Source: Planctomycetota bacterium (GTDB lineage Bacteria; Planctomycetota; UBA1135; UBA2386). From it: DNA of 35,573 nt. A program made the position numbers and the translations under genes. Of the stretch, positions 1-8,002 are shown piece after piece; the stretch's first letter is position 1; each line of letters begins with the position of its first letter. Below the pieces are notes generated by a model, which saw only the letters and a list, made by a program, of their open reading frames with translations, did no database searches and had not been told where the DNA came from. The stretch lies in assembly GCA_016793265.1 (NCBI GenBank), contig JAEUHT010000024.1, positions 1 through 35,573 on the forward strand. The letters are read 5' to 3'.

Positions 1-977
1 CTTCGTCGGTGTGGATGGTCGAGGACCAGGCGACGGTGCGCGCGTGGTGGATGCTCGACTCGGTCGGCGACGGCATGACGTGGGTGCGGCGCCTCGCCTC
101 GTACGAAGCGAAGAACAGCACCAGCCAGGCGGCGCGCGTCGGTTGGCTGCGGCTGCTGCAGGACCTCGGCTTCACGCCGCGGCTCGTCGGCAGCGACGGC
201 CTCGCCGAGCGCTTGCTGCAACAGGCGCCGCGTTGCCTCGTGCTGCCGGCGCTGCTGTCGCTCGACGACCGCACCGCGCAGGCGATCGTCGCCTACACGC
301 GGGCCGGTGGCGTCGTGCTCGCCGACCACGGCACCGCGCTCTACGACGGCAGCTTGCTGCGGCGCGACCGCGGCGGCCTCGACGAGCTGTTCGGCATCAC
401 CGAGCGCAGCCTCGACTGGGACGACCAGCTGGTGCGCCAGGGCCGGGTGCAGGGCGGCGGCCGCGGCCTGCCGTTGGCCGAAGCGCGGCTGCGCGGCGAA
501 CTCGCCGAGCGGCGCGACGCCGGCGACGCGCAGGTCGAGAAGAAGCACGGCACTGGCCTCGCGGTCTACCTGAACGCGCCGGTCGCCGCCTACGACGCCT
601 GGCGCCTCGACGAGAAGGCCGTCGAGCCGGCGCGCGAACTGCGCCGCCGCGTGCGTTCCGTGCTGCAGCGCGCCGGCCTGCAGCCGCCGTGCGAACTGCG
701 CGGCGACGGGCTGCCGACCTGCGTCGCCCGCACCGTGCTGAAGCTGCGCGACGGCCGCACCGTGCACGCGATCCAGCTGCAGGCGCTGGCGCGGCCGGGC
801 CTGCTGGTGCAGCTGGCGAAGGACGGGCCGCGCGCGGTGACGTTCGAGCTGCCGGCGGCACGCACCCTGCGCCTGCTCGGCGGTGCCGACGGAGTGCAGC
901 CCGAACTCGGCCGCACCGCGCGCTGCGAACTGCGCCTCGACCCGTTCGGCGCGCTGTTCGTCGAGGTCGCCGATTGA
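1..977 (+). CDS. C-terminal part of a beta-galactosidase-trimerisation-like protein (5' end outside window)
   Basis: The frame is open from the first base, so the gene almost certainly begins upstream; the GTG at position 9 and ATG at 15 are internal. The visible 322 residues resemble the glutamine-amidotransferase-like trimerisation region found at the C-terminus of family 42-type glycoside hydrolases. Residues about 75-110 read as 'lvlPALLSLDDRTAQAIVAY' followed by a glycine-rich 'GGVVLADHG' turn, the usual pattern of that fold. A small beta-rich tail closes the protein (about 240-322). No catalytic domain is visible, so the substrate cannot be named. The stop overlaps the TTG start of lpxH by one base step (TTGA), suggesting co-transcription. 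It could also be a non-enzymatic protein sharing only this fold. Confidence 0.55.
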   Translation, partial: SSVWMVEDQATVRAWWMLDSVGDGMTWVRRLASYEAKNSTSQAARVGWLRLLQDLGFTPRLVGSDGLAERLLQQAPRCLVLPALLSLDDRTAQAIVAYTRAGGVVLADHGTALYDGSLLRRDRGGLDELFGITERSLDWDDQLVRQGRVQGGGRGLPLAEARLRGELAERRDAGDAQVEKKHGTGLAVYLNAPVAAYDAWRLDEKAVEPARELRRRVRSVLQRAGLQPPCELRGDGLPTCVARTVLKLRDGRTVHAIQLQALARPGLLVQLAKDGPRAVTFELPAARTLRLLGGADGVQPELGRTARCELRLDPFGALFVEVAD

Positions 978-1783
978 CCCGCGTGCTCGGCACCCGCATC
1001 GAGCCGCTGCGTGCCGTGGCGGAACGTGCGCTGCTCGTCTCCGACCTGCACATCGGCAGCGACGGTGGGGCGGCACTCGCGCACCTGCGCTGGGCGATCG
1101 CCGCCGCGGCGGCGCAGCGGGCCACGCTGCTGGTGCTCGGCGACCTGTTCGACAGCTACGTCAGCCGCGCGCAGGTGCGGCACGGCGTCTGGCGCGAGGT
1201 CGCCGGCCTGTTCGCGCGTGCGGTCGCCGACGGTGTGCCGGTGGCGATGCTGGTCGGCAACCGCGACTTCCTGCTCGGCGACGAGTTCGTCGCGGCGAGC
1301 CGCGTGCAGTTGTCGCGCGGCGGGCTGCGCGGCGTGCTCGGCGGCGTCGACACGCTGCTGCTGCACGGCGACGAGCTGTGCCAGAACGACCTGCCGTACC
1401 AGCGGGCCAAACGCTGGCTGCGGCAACCCTGGCTGCGCTGGCTGGCACGCCACCTGCCGTTGCGCCTAGCCTTCGCGGTGGCCGAGAAGGCGCGCCGCAA
1501 GAGCCGCATGGTGGTGGCGACCGGCGACCAGACCCGCTTCCTGCCGAGTCGCGCGGCGGTGGCTGCCGCCTTCGGCAACGGGGCGTCGCGGCTGGTGTTC
1601 GGCCACATCCATCGCCGCGCCCACGGGCGCCTCGGTGGTGGCGAGTATTGGGTGCTTCCAGCCGGTGACGCCGAGGCCATCGGGGTCTGGCTGGCTGCCG
1701 GCGAGGCTCGCCTGGTGCGGCTGTCCGCCGGCGGGGATCTGACCCCCGAGCCGACCCCGCCGGAGTGCCCGCTGTCGGCCTGA
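974..1783 (+). CDS. lpxH: UDP-2,3-diacylglucosamine diphosphatase (LpxH-like)
   Basis: A metallophosphoesterase of 269 residues, close to the usual 240-270 for LpxH, which hydrolyses UDP-2,3-diacylglucosamine to lipid X in lipid A synthesis at the inner face of the cytoplasmic membrane. Visible motifs in order are SDLHIG (23-28), GDLFDSY (56-62), GNRDF, HGDELC and FGHIHR near the end, the standard two-metal set; GNRDF is typical of LpxH rather than of generic phosphoesterases. The start is taken as TTG 974 because it overlaps the previous stop as TTGA; GTG 983 is an in-frame alternative. A proline-rich short tail ends the protein. It implies a lipid A-bearing outer membrane. A related YbbF-like phosphoesterase is the main alternative. 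Confidence 0.82.
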   Translation: MTRVLGTRIEPLRAVAERALLVSDLHIGSDGGAALAHLRWAIAAAAAQRATLLVLGDLFDSYVSRAQVRHGVWREVAGLFARAVADGVPVAMLVGNRDFLLGDEFVAASRVQLSRGGLRGVLGGVDTLLLHGDELCQNDLPYQRAKRWLRQPWLRWLARHLPLRLAFAVAEKARRKSRMVVATGDQTRFLPSRAAVAAAFGNGASRLVFGHIHRRAHGRLGGGEYWVLPAGDAEAIGVWLAAGEARLVRLSAGGDLTPEPTPPECPLSA

Positions 1784-1824
1784 TGCCCGCGGTGGTGGTT
1801 GGAGCGAGGCAGCGCAAATGCCGG

Positions 1825-1854
1825 TTGCGGGCCGGCGACGGCGGTCGCTACACT
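1825..1854 (+). promoter_or_regulatory. Predicted promoter upstream of cmk
   Basis: TTGCGG at 1825-1830 and TACACT at 1849-1854 are separated by 18 bases. The -10 hexamer fits the TAnnnT form seen before many other genes in this window. A transcript would begin near 1861, giving cmk a leader of 100-140 bases. Confidence 0.45.
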
Positions 1855-2001
1855 CTCCCGCCCTTTCGTCGGCCACTGGGACCGTCATCGGATCGTCGAC
1901 CGCAGTGTGCGCCGGCCGCGATCCCCGCCAATCCGGATCGACACACGAAGCTTCCCCCTCCCTTGATCGCCAGCATCGCCACAGGTGGCACGGGCTCGCC
2001 C

Positions 2002-2745
2002 GTGCTGCCGACCGAAGTCGTCGCCATCGACGGCCCGTCGGGCGCCGGCAAGAGCACGGTCGCGCGCCAGCTGGCGCAGCGGCTCGGCTTCGGCTTCCTC
2101 GACACCGGGGCGATGTACCGCGCGATCACGTGGCACTTCCTGCAGGAAGGCTGCGCGCCGGCCGAGGTCGCCGCGGAACCCGATCAGGGGCACGCCCGCA
2201 TGCAGCGGTCGCTGCAGCAGGCGCGGCTCGAACTGGTCGGCGGTCGTGTGGTGCTGAACGGTCGCGACGTGACCTCGCACCTGCGCACGCGCGAGGTCGA
2301 GTCGCAGGTCTCGGCGGTGTCGGCGCTGTCGTTCGTGCGTGCTTCGATGCGCGACCTGCAGCGCCTCGTGGCCGCCGCCGGTCCGGTCGTCGCCGAAGGG
2401 CGCGACATGGGCTCGGTGGTGTTCCCGCAGGCGAAGTGGAAGGTCTACCTCGACGCCGCGCCGAGCGAACGTGCGCGCCGCCGCAGCCAGGACTTCGCCC
2501 GCCAGGGCCGCGTGGTCAGCGAGAGCGACGTGCTCGACGAGATCCTCGTGCGCGATCGCCTCGACAGCACGCGTTCCGACGCGCCGCTGCGGCAGGCTCC
2601 CGACGCGCTCTACGTCGACTCGACCGGCTTGACGACCGAGGTCGTGGTCGCGCGCTTGCTCGACTACGTGCGTTCTGCTGGTGCTGCGGGTTCTGCCGCC
2701 GGCGGGCGGGCCGCGGGCAACGTGCGCACGCAGGAGGCGCCGTGA
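2002..2745 (+). CDS. cmk: Cytidylate kinase
   Basis: Phosphorylates CMP and dCMP to the diphosphates with ATP, in the cytoplasm. With the GTG at 2002 the protein is 247 residues, near the usual 220-230. The P-loop GPSGAGKST lies at residues 11-19, followed by LDTGAMYRA (substrate contact) and the family signature GRDMGSVVFP around 133-142 with Arg134 and Asp135; the arginine-rich lid 'RARRRSQDFARQGR' follows. The frame stays open upstream to 1765, but a predicted promoter at 1825-1854 excludes starts before about 1861; TTG 1963 is the other option. No clear ribosome binding site decides between them. The last 25 residues are Ala/Gly-rich. Its stop overlaps the plsC start (GTGA). cmk next to rpsA is a widespread arrangement in bacteria. 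Confidence 0.9.
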   Translation: MLPTEVVAIDGPSGAGKSTVARQLAQRLGFGFLDTGAMYRAITWHFLQEGCAPAEVAAEPDQGHARMQRSLQQARLELVGGRVVLNGRDVTSHLRTREVESQVSAVSALSFVRASMRDLQRLVAAAGPVVAEGRDMGSVVFPQAKWKVYLDAAPSERARRRSQDFARQGRVVSESDVLDEILVRDRLDSTRSDAPLRQAPDALYVDSTGLTTEVVVARLLDYVRSAGAAGSAAGGRAAGNVRTQEAP

Positions 2746-3611
2746 GCGCCGAAGCGCCGAAGACGACGCCGCCCGGTGGCGCGACCTCGGGCCTGCCCGC
2801 CGCGGGCCCGAAGGCGGCACCGCGGGCGACGCGCGTGATCGCGCGCAGTCCGTTCTGGTGGGCGGTCAGCAAGGGCCTGGTGCTGAGCTTCTGCAAGCTC
2901 TACTTCCGCCTGCGCGTGGAAGGCCGCCACCACGTGCCGAAGACCGGCCCGCTGCTGCTCGTCGCCAACCACGCCAGCTACGTCGACCCGCCGCTGGTCG
3001 GCATCACCGCCGGCCGCTGGGTCGGCTTCCTGGCGCAGGCCGGGCTCGCCAAGCTCGGCCCGCTGCGTTGGTGGCTGACGCAGATGGGCGTCACGCTGAT
3101 CGACCGCGACGCGCCGTCGAAGGAAGCCCTGCGGGTGATCGCCGAGTGCCTGGCCAAGGGCGAAGCGGTCGGCATCTTCCCCGAAGGCACGCGCAGCGCC
3201 GACGGCTCGGTCGGGCCGTTCCGCAACGGCGTCGAGTTCCTGGTGCGCCGCACCGGGGCGACCGTGGTGCCGATCGGCCTCGACGGCAACTTCCGCGCGT
3301 TCCCGCGCAAGGCCATCCTGCCGCGGCCGCGCAAACTGGTCGTGCGCTACGGCGCGCCGATGACGGCGGCCGAGGTGCTGGCCCCGGGCGGCGTCGAACG
3401 CTTGCGCGCGACCGTCGCCGAACTGGCGCACGCGCCGCTGCGCGCGACCGTCGCCGGCGAGGGCGCTGCGACCGGTGGCGACGCCGGGGCAAGTGCGGGA
3501 CCGGTTCGATCCGATACGGCGGCTTCGGCCGCGCCAGCCGCTCGCCGCGAGGCGAGGGGCGGGGCGCCCGGACCGTCCTCGACTTCTTCTTCCGCCGGTG
3601 GTGGGGCATGA
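2742..3611 (+). CDS. plsC: 1-acyl-sn-glycerol-3-phosphate acyltransferase
   Basis: Transfers an acyl chain to lysophosphatidic acid to make phosphatidic acid, at the cytoplasmic membrane. The two acyltransferase motifs are clear: NHASYVD with His77 and Asp82 (HX4D), and FPEGTRS at 146-152, followed by a VVPIGL block. A hydrophobic stretch around 38-55 could be a membrane anchor. The protein is 289 residues; beyond about residue 235 it becomes a low-complexity Ala/Gly/Ser/Arg tail not needed for the fold, longer than usual for the family. The GTG start at 2742 overlaps the cmk stop by four bases (GTGA). Placement between cmk and rpsA suggests a shared transcript. Specificity within the PlsC family cannot be read from sequence. 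Confidence 0.87.
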   Translation: MSAEAPKTTPPGGATSGLPAAGPKAAPRATRVIARSPFWWAVSKGLVLSFCKLYFRLRVEGRHHVPKTGPLLLVANHASYVDPPLVGITAGRWVGFLAQAGLAKLGPLRWWLTQMGVTLIDRDAPSKEALRVIAECLAKGEAVGIFPEGTRSADGSVGPFRNGVEFLVRRTGATVVPIGLDGNFRAFPRKAILPRPRKLVVRYGAPMTAAEVLAPGGVERLRATVAELAHAPLRATVAGEGAATGGDAGASAGPVRSDTAASAAPAARREARGGAPGPSSTSSSAGGGA

Positions 3612-3723
3612 GCCTCGCCAGCGGCGAAACCGGCCGTCGGATGTCTCCGGCGGTCGGGACCGTGGACGTTGCACCCTCCGGATGGTCCGGCGGGGCTCCT
3701 TCTCCTGTCGCGTTGGTTTCCCC

Positions 3724-3729
3724 TACTCT
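3724..3729 (+). promoter_or_regulatory. Possible -10 element upstream of rpsA
   Basis: TACTCT, preceded by CCC, lies 20 bases before the ATG at 3749 in a pyrimidine-rich stretch. It matches the TAnnnT pattern seen before other genes, but no convincing -35 box sits at the right distance, so this is tentative. Confidence 0.3.
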
Positions 3730-3748
3730 TCAACCCCTTTTCCGTTAG

Positions 3749-5548
3749 ATGCACGGCAAGAACCTGATCAAGAAGTTCGCGATGTCGGCCGACGAACTGT
3801 CGCGCCTGACCTCGGAGGCGCTCGGCAGCGCCACCCTCGCCGAACTCGACACCGCCATCGGCAAGACCGTCGCCGAGCTGGCTCCCAACAAGATCGTCAA
3901 GGGCAAGGTCATCAAGGTGCAGGAGGACGGCACCGTGGTGGTCGATGTCAGCTACAAGGCCGAAGGCCACATCGCCATCGACGAGTTCCCGGATCCTCTG
4001 GCCGTGCAGCCCGGCATGGAGATCGAGTGCCTGGTCGAGCAGATCAACGACGCCGAAGGCTTCATCCTGCTCAGCAAGCGCAAGGCCGACCGCATCCGCG
4101 GCTGGGAGAACATCATCCAGACGCACAAGGAAGGCGACTCGGTCAAGGGCCTCGTGCTGCGCAAGATCAAGGGCGGCCTGCTGGTCGACATCGGCGTGCC
4201 GGTGTTCCTGCCGGCGTCGCAGGTCAACATCCGCCGCGCGGGTGACATCGGCGACTGGATCGGCAAGGACATCGAGGCGCGCATCATCAAGATCGACGAG
4301 GAGCGGATGAACATCGTCATCTCGCGCCGCAAGCTGATCGAAGAGGAGCGCGAGACGAAGAAGGCGCAGCTGCTCGCCGAGCTGGCCGAGGGTCAGGTGC
4401 GCAAGGGCGTCGTCAAGAACATCGCCGACTTCGGCGTGTTCGTCGACCTCGGCGGCATCGACGGCCTGCTGCACATCACCGACATGTCGTGGGGCCGCGT
4501 GAACCACCCGTCGGAAATGCTGTAGCTCGACGACGAGGTCGAGGTCAAGGTGCTGAAGATCGACCGCGAGCGCGAGCGCATCGCGCTCGGCATGAAGCAG
4601 AAGAGCGCTTCGCCGTGGGAGAACATCACGGAGAAGTACCCGGTCGGCAAGCGCATCGAGGGCGAGGTCGTCAACCTGATGAGCTACGGCGCGTTCGTCA
4701 AGCTCGAGGACGGCGTCGAAGGCCTCGTGCACATCTCGGAGATGTCGTGGACCAAGCGCGTCAACCACCCGAACGAAGTCGTCAAGCAGGGCGACAAGGT
4801 CGAGGTCGTCGTGCTCGAGATCGACACCGAGAAGCAGACGATCTCGCTCGGCATGAAGCAGACCGAGGTCAACCCGTGGGACATGGTGGCGGAGAACTAT
4901 CCGCCGGGCACGGTCATCCGCGGCAAGGTGCGCAACCTGACCAACTACGGCGCCTTCATCGAACTGCAGGAAGGCATCGACGGTCTGCTGCACATCACCG
5001 ACATGAGCTGGACCCGCAAGATCACCAACCCGAGCGAGGTGGTGAAGAAGGGTGACGAGATCGAGTGCGTGGTGCTCTCGGTCGACCAGGAGAAGAAGCG
5101 CATCGCGCTCGGCCTGAAGCAGCTGCAGGCCGACCCGTGGAGCGGCGACATCCCCGCCCGCTACCACATCGGCGACAGCGTCCCGGGCACGGTCACCAAG
5201 ATCACCAACTTCGGTGTCTTCGTCGAGCTGGAGCCTGGCCTCGAAGGCCTGCTGCACATCTCGGAGCTGGCCGACCACAAGGTCGACAACCCCGAGGACG
5301 TGGTCAAGGTGGGCCAGCGTGTCGAGGTGCGCATCATCAAGATCGACACCGAAGAGCGGAAGATCGGCCTGACGCTGATCCAGGCCCACTTCGAGGAAGG
5401 CGAGGAGTCGGCCGACGCCGGCACCACGCGCGAGCCGGAGCGGCAGGCGCAGCCGGTGCTCGGTTCGCTGGCCGACCAGCTCAAGGGCATCGGCCAGCGC
5501 GTCAGCGCTCGCGAAGCCCAGAAGAAGGGCGAGGGCGAAGGCCAGTGA
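3749..5548 (+). CDS. rpsA: 30S ribosomal protein S1, interrupted by an in-frame TAG
   Basis: S1 binds mRNA on the 30S subunit and helps initiation, especially on mRNAs with weak Shine-Dalgarno sites. The frame encodes six S1 RNA-binding repeats, roughly at residues 46-115, 131-200, 217-286, 303-372, 388-458 and 474-544, with a charged tail; total 599 codons, normal for bacterial S1. Repeats 3-6 show the usual 'YGAFV/FGVFV..GLLHI' cores and 'LGMKQ/LGLKQ' ends. A TAG at 4523-4525 breaks codon 259 inside repeat 3, between SEML and LDDEVEV, yet homology and frame continue perfectly on both sides. Either this is a sequencing or assembly error, a recent nonsense mutation, or a read-through site. 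ATG 3749 is used; ATG 3782 is an alternative start. No Shine-Dalgarno is seen. The cmk-plsC-rpsA order supports true S1 rather than a paralogue. Confidence 0.9.
4523..4525 (+). other. In-frame amber codon within rpsA
   Basis: The TAG replaces codon 259 of the S1 frame. Related S1 repeats usually carry Lys or Gln here, and both AAG and CAG are one substitution from TAG. The next base is C. The reading frame before and after is the same, so this is a substitution and not a frameshift. Confidence 0.9.
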
Positions 5549-6621
5549 GGCCCCGGCGGCGGACGTTCGCGGCGCGAGCCGCAACCTGGGCGTCCGCCGT
5601 CATCCCATCGAGCCTGCTCGTCGGGTGTGTGACCACCTACGAGCCGGCTCCGCCGGGCGGCAATGTGCCCGCCCCGGCGGCGCTGATGGTGCCGGTGACG
5701 ATCCCGTTCGCCGGCGGCAGCGGCGAGGCTGCCCAGGACCGCGTCTTCGTGGCCTTGTTCCAGGGGCTGCTGGCGCGCATGCAGGGGGCTGCCGTCGACC
5801 GCGACGTCGCGCAGCTCGACAGCCTGATCGCGAGCTGTGATCGGCCCGACCTGCCGCCGGCGATGGCCGAGCAGGTGCGCGGCTTCCGCGCCGTCTCGCG
5901 CGGGCTGCACTTCCTCGACCACGTGCGCCGCGAGGCGCGGCTCGTGGTGCTCGGCGATGGGGCCGTGGTGCCGCCGCTCGGCCAGCCGATCCACCTCGAG
6001 GTGCGGCTGCCGGCGCCGCCCGCTGCGGTGACCCTCGGCGGCCGCGCCGATGGCGACGCCATCGGCTTCTCGGTGTCGATCGTCGTCGACGACACCTTCT
6101 TCGACGGTGGTTCGCGGTCGGCCCGCACCCAGGACTTCGTCTGGCTGCCCGAGCGCTGCGAACTGCGCGGGGACCGCGTGCTGACGCTGCCGATCGACAT
6201 CGACCTCGCCGCCGGCGTCGCCGTCGAACGAACGGTGCTCGTGCGAGTCGACCTGATGCCTGGCTACGTCGACTGCGACGGCGTGCGGGCCCCAGTGCGG
6301 CGCACGGCGTTCGCGGCGACGTCGTTGACCCAGCGCCCGACCGGCGCCGAGACCATCCAGGCGGCGCCGTTGGCGGAGCTGGAGAAGGCCCTGCGCGACT
6401 TCACGTCGCCGGCCGACTTCGCGCGCGCGTGGCTCGCCGCGAAGAGCACCCGCGGGGCCGATCGCACCCAGGCGATGCGGCTCTTGATCGAACAAGTGCG
6501 TTTCGGGCGCCCGGACCAGTCGCAGGTGGCGATGGCGGCGCTGCGCACGGTCGCGGACGTCGACATCAGCGTCGGCGACCGCGACGCCTGGTTGGCATGG
6601 TGGGGGAACCGACGGCCGTGA
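5545..6621 (+). CDS. Predicted lipoprotein of unknown function
   Basis: A 358-residue protein with a classic lipoprotein signal: a basic N-terminus (MRPRRRTF), a short hydrophobic stretch and a lipobox ending LLVGC at about residues 24-28, so the mature protein should be lipid-anchored at the Cys. The mature part begins with a Pro/Gly/Ala-rich linker, has helical segments around 65-120, a beta-rich middle (about 130-260) and a helical end that could be a short HEAT-like stretch. I recognise no named domain or catalytic motif. The GTG start overlaps the rpsA stop (GTGA), and its own stop overlaps tyrS in the same way, so its translation appears coupled to both. The function is unknown; the context says only that it is co-expressed with translation genes. 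Confidence 0.75.
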   Translation: MRPRRRTFAARAATWASAVIPSSLLVGCVTTYEPAPPGGNVPAPAALMVPVTIPFAGGSGEAAQDRVFVALFQGLLARMQGAAVDRDVAQLDSLIASCDRPDLPPAMAEQVRGFRAVSRGLHFLDHVRREARLVVLGDGAVVPPLGQPIHLEVRLPAPPAAVTLGGRADGDAIGFSVSIVVDDTFFDGGSRSARTQDFVWLPERCELRGDRVLTLPIDIDLAAGVAVERTVLVRVDLMPGYVDCDGVRAPVRRTAFAATSLTQRPTGAETIQAAPLAELEKALRDFTSPADFARAWLAAKSTRGADRTQAMRLLIEQVRFGRPDQSQVAMAALRTVADVDISVGDRDAWLAWWGNRRP

Positions 6622-7832
6622 GCTTCTTGCCCGTAGACGAGCAGTTGCAGATCCTGGAGCGTGGGGTGGTGGACCTGGTCCATCGCGACGACCTGCGCCG
6701 CCGCCTCGAACAGAGCCGCACCAGTGGCAAGCCGCTGCGCGTCAAGTTCGGCATCGACCCGAGTTCGCCCGACATCCACCTCGGCCACACCGTGCCGTTG
6801 CGCAAGCTGCGGGACTTCCAGCGCCTCGGGCACCGCGTGATCGTGCTCTGGGGCACCGCCACGGCGATGGTCGGCGACCCGACCGGCCGCAACAAGACGC
6901 GACCGCCGCTGACCCGCGAGATGGTCGAGTCCAACAAGCAGACCTACCGGGCCCAGGTCGGCGCCGTGCTCGACGTCTCCAACATCGAGGAGCGCGAGAA
7001 CGGCGAGTGGTTCCACCGCCAGTCGTTCATGGACTGCATCAGCCTGGCCAGTCGCTACACCGTCGCCCGCATGCTGGAGCGCGACGACTTCCAGAAGCGC
7101 CACCGCGAGCAGCAGCCGATCGCCGTGCACGAGTTCCTCTACCCGCTGCTGCAGGGCTGGGATTCGGTCGAGTTGCAGTGTGACATCGAGATCGGCGGCA
7201 GCGACCAGCTGTTCAACCTGCTGGTCGGGCGCGACCTGCAGACGCAGGCCGGGCAGACGCCGCAGGTGTGTTTGACGATGCCGCTGCTCGAAGGCCTCGA
7301 CGGTGCCCAGAAGATGTCGAAGTCGCTCGGCAACTACGTCGGGGTCGCCGAGTCGGCCTCGGCGCAGTTCGGCAAGCTGATGCGGGTGCCGAACGCCCTG
7401 CTCGAGAAGTACTTCCTGTTGTTGACCGACGTGCCGGTGGCGGCGGTGCAGCCGCTGCTGGGCAACCCGCTGGAGGCGAAGTTCGCGCTCGCCGACGCGG
7501 TGGTGGCCGGCTACCACGGCGTCGAGGCGGCGCGGGCGGCGCGCGCCGAGTACGACCGTGTGCATCAGCAGGGTGGTGTTCCCGACGACCTGCCGGAGTG
7601 GCGCCCGGCGGCCGATACCCGGCGCCTGCCGGATGGCCGCATCACTTTGCCGACCGCGATCGCGGCCGCGGGGCTCGCCGCTTCGAGCAGCGAGGCCCGA
7701 CGCCTGATCCAGGGCAAGGGCGTGCGCATCGACGGCGCCGTCGTCGCTGACGTCAACGCCGCGCTCGGGCCCGGCAGCTACGTGGCCCAGGTCGGCAAGG
7801 CCCGCGCGGCGCGGCTCGTCATCGACGGCTGA
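6618..7832 (+). CDS. tyrS: Tyrosine--tRNA ligase
   Basis: Charges tRNA-Tyr with tyrosine in the cytoplasm. The 404-residue protein has the class I signatures: HLGH at 54-57 (HIGH motif), GDPTGRNKTRP, the 'IGGSDQLFNLLVGRDLQ' substrate pocket and KMSKS at 232-236. An S4-like RNA-binding domain occupies about residues 340-404. The KMSKS form and length match the TyrRZ-like bacterial branch. The GTG start at 6618 overlaps the upstream lipoprotein stop as GTGA, so it probably depends on translation of the preceding gene. The frame is open further upstream, but those residues lie inside the lipoprotein gene and do not resemble TyrRS. The next gene has its own promoter. Confidence 0.94.
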   Translation: MSFLPVDEQLQILERGVVDLVHRDDLRRRLEQSRTSGKPLRVKFGIDPSSPDIHLGHTVPLRKLRDFQRLGHRVIVLWGTATAMVGDPTGRNKTRPPLTREMVESNKQTYRAQVGAVLDVSNIEERENGEWFHRQSFMDCISLASRYTVARMLERDDFQKRHREQQPIAVHEFLYPLLQGWDSVELQCDIEIGGSDQLFNLLVGRDLQTQAGQTPQVCLTMPLLEGLDGAQKMSKSLGNYVGVAESASAQFGKLMRVPNALLEKYFLLLTDVPVAAVQPLLGNPLEAKFALADAVVAGYHGVEAARAARAEYDRVHQQGGVPDDLPEWRPAADTRRLPDGRITLPTAIAAAGLAASSSEARRLIQGKGVRIDGAVVADVNAALGPGSYVAQVGKARAARLVIDG

Positions 7833-7938
7833 TCGCGGTCGGTGCCCGCTGCTGCGGTCGGTTGCCACGCGAGAACCTCGGCCATCGCTTGGCATCGGCT
7901 GCCGCGAATGCCGATGCATGTCTTCTGCGCGCCGCGGC

Positions 7939-7944
7939 TAGAAT
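7939..7944 (+). promoter_or_regulatory. Predicted -10 element for the 913-residue exported protein
   Basis: TAGAAT preceded by C matches the local -10 pattern and is close to the sigma-70 consensus. It overlaps the in-frame ATG at 7943, so that ATG cannot be the translation start; the ATG at 8003 fits a transcript starting near 7951. The -35 region is not clear. Confidence 0.45.
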
Positions 7945-8002
7945 GCGGTCCACTGCGACGTGGGCGGCGCGTGCGTGTGAAGCGGTCAAGGACACAGCGG
8001 CA

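Noticed and set aside
4523..4525. Whole-genome reassignment of TAG to an amino acid
   Set aside because: TAG ends the CBS proteins at 16329 and 17590, the PDZ protein at 20302 and the GT4 protein at 33800. Reading through 17590 would run into a tRNA gene.
4523..4550. A frameshift or an insertion in rpsA
   Set aside because: The frame is identical on both sides of the stop and the S1 repeat has its normal length, so only a single base is odd.
3347..5584. A 745-codon open frame antisense to the whole rpsA gene
   Set aside because: It mirrors the codon pattern of S1 (high GC in third positions keeps the complementary frame open), its product is a repetitive Leu/Asp/Val/His-rich shadow, and it lacks a start signal.
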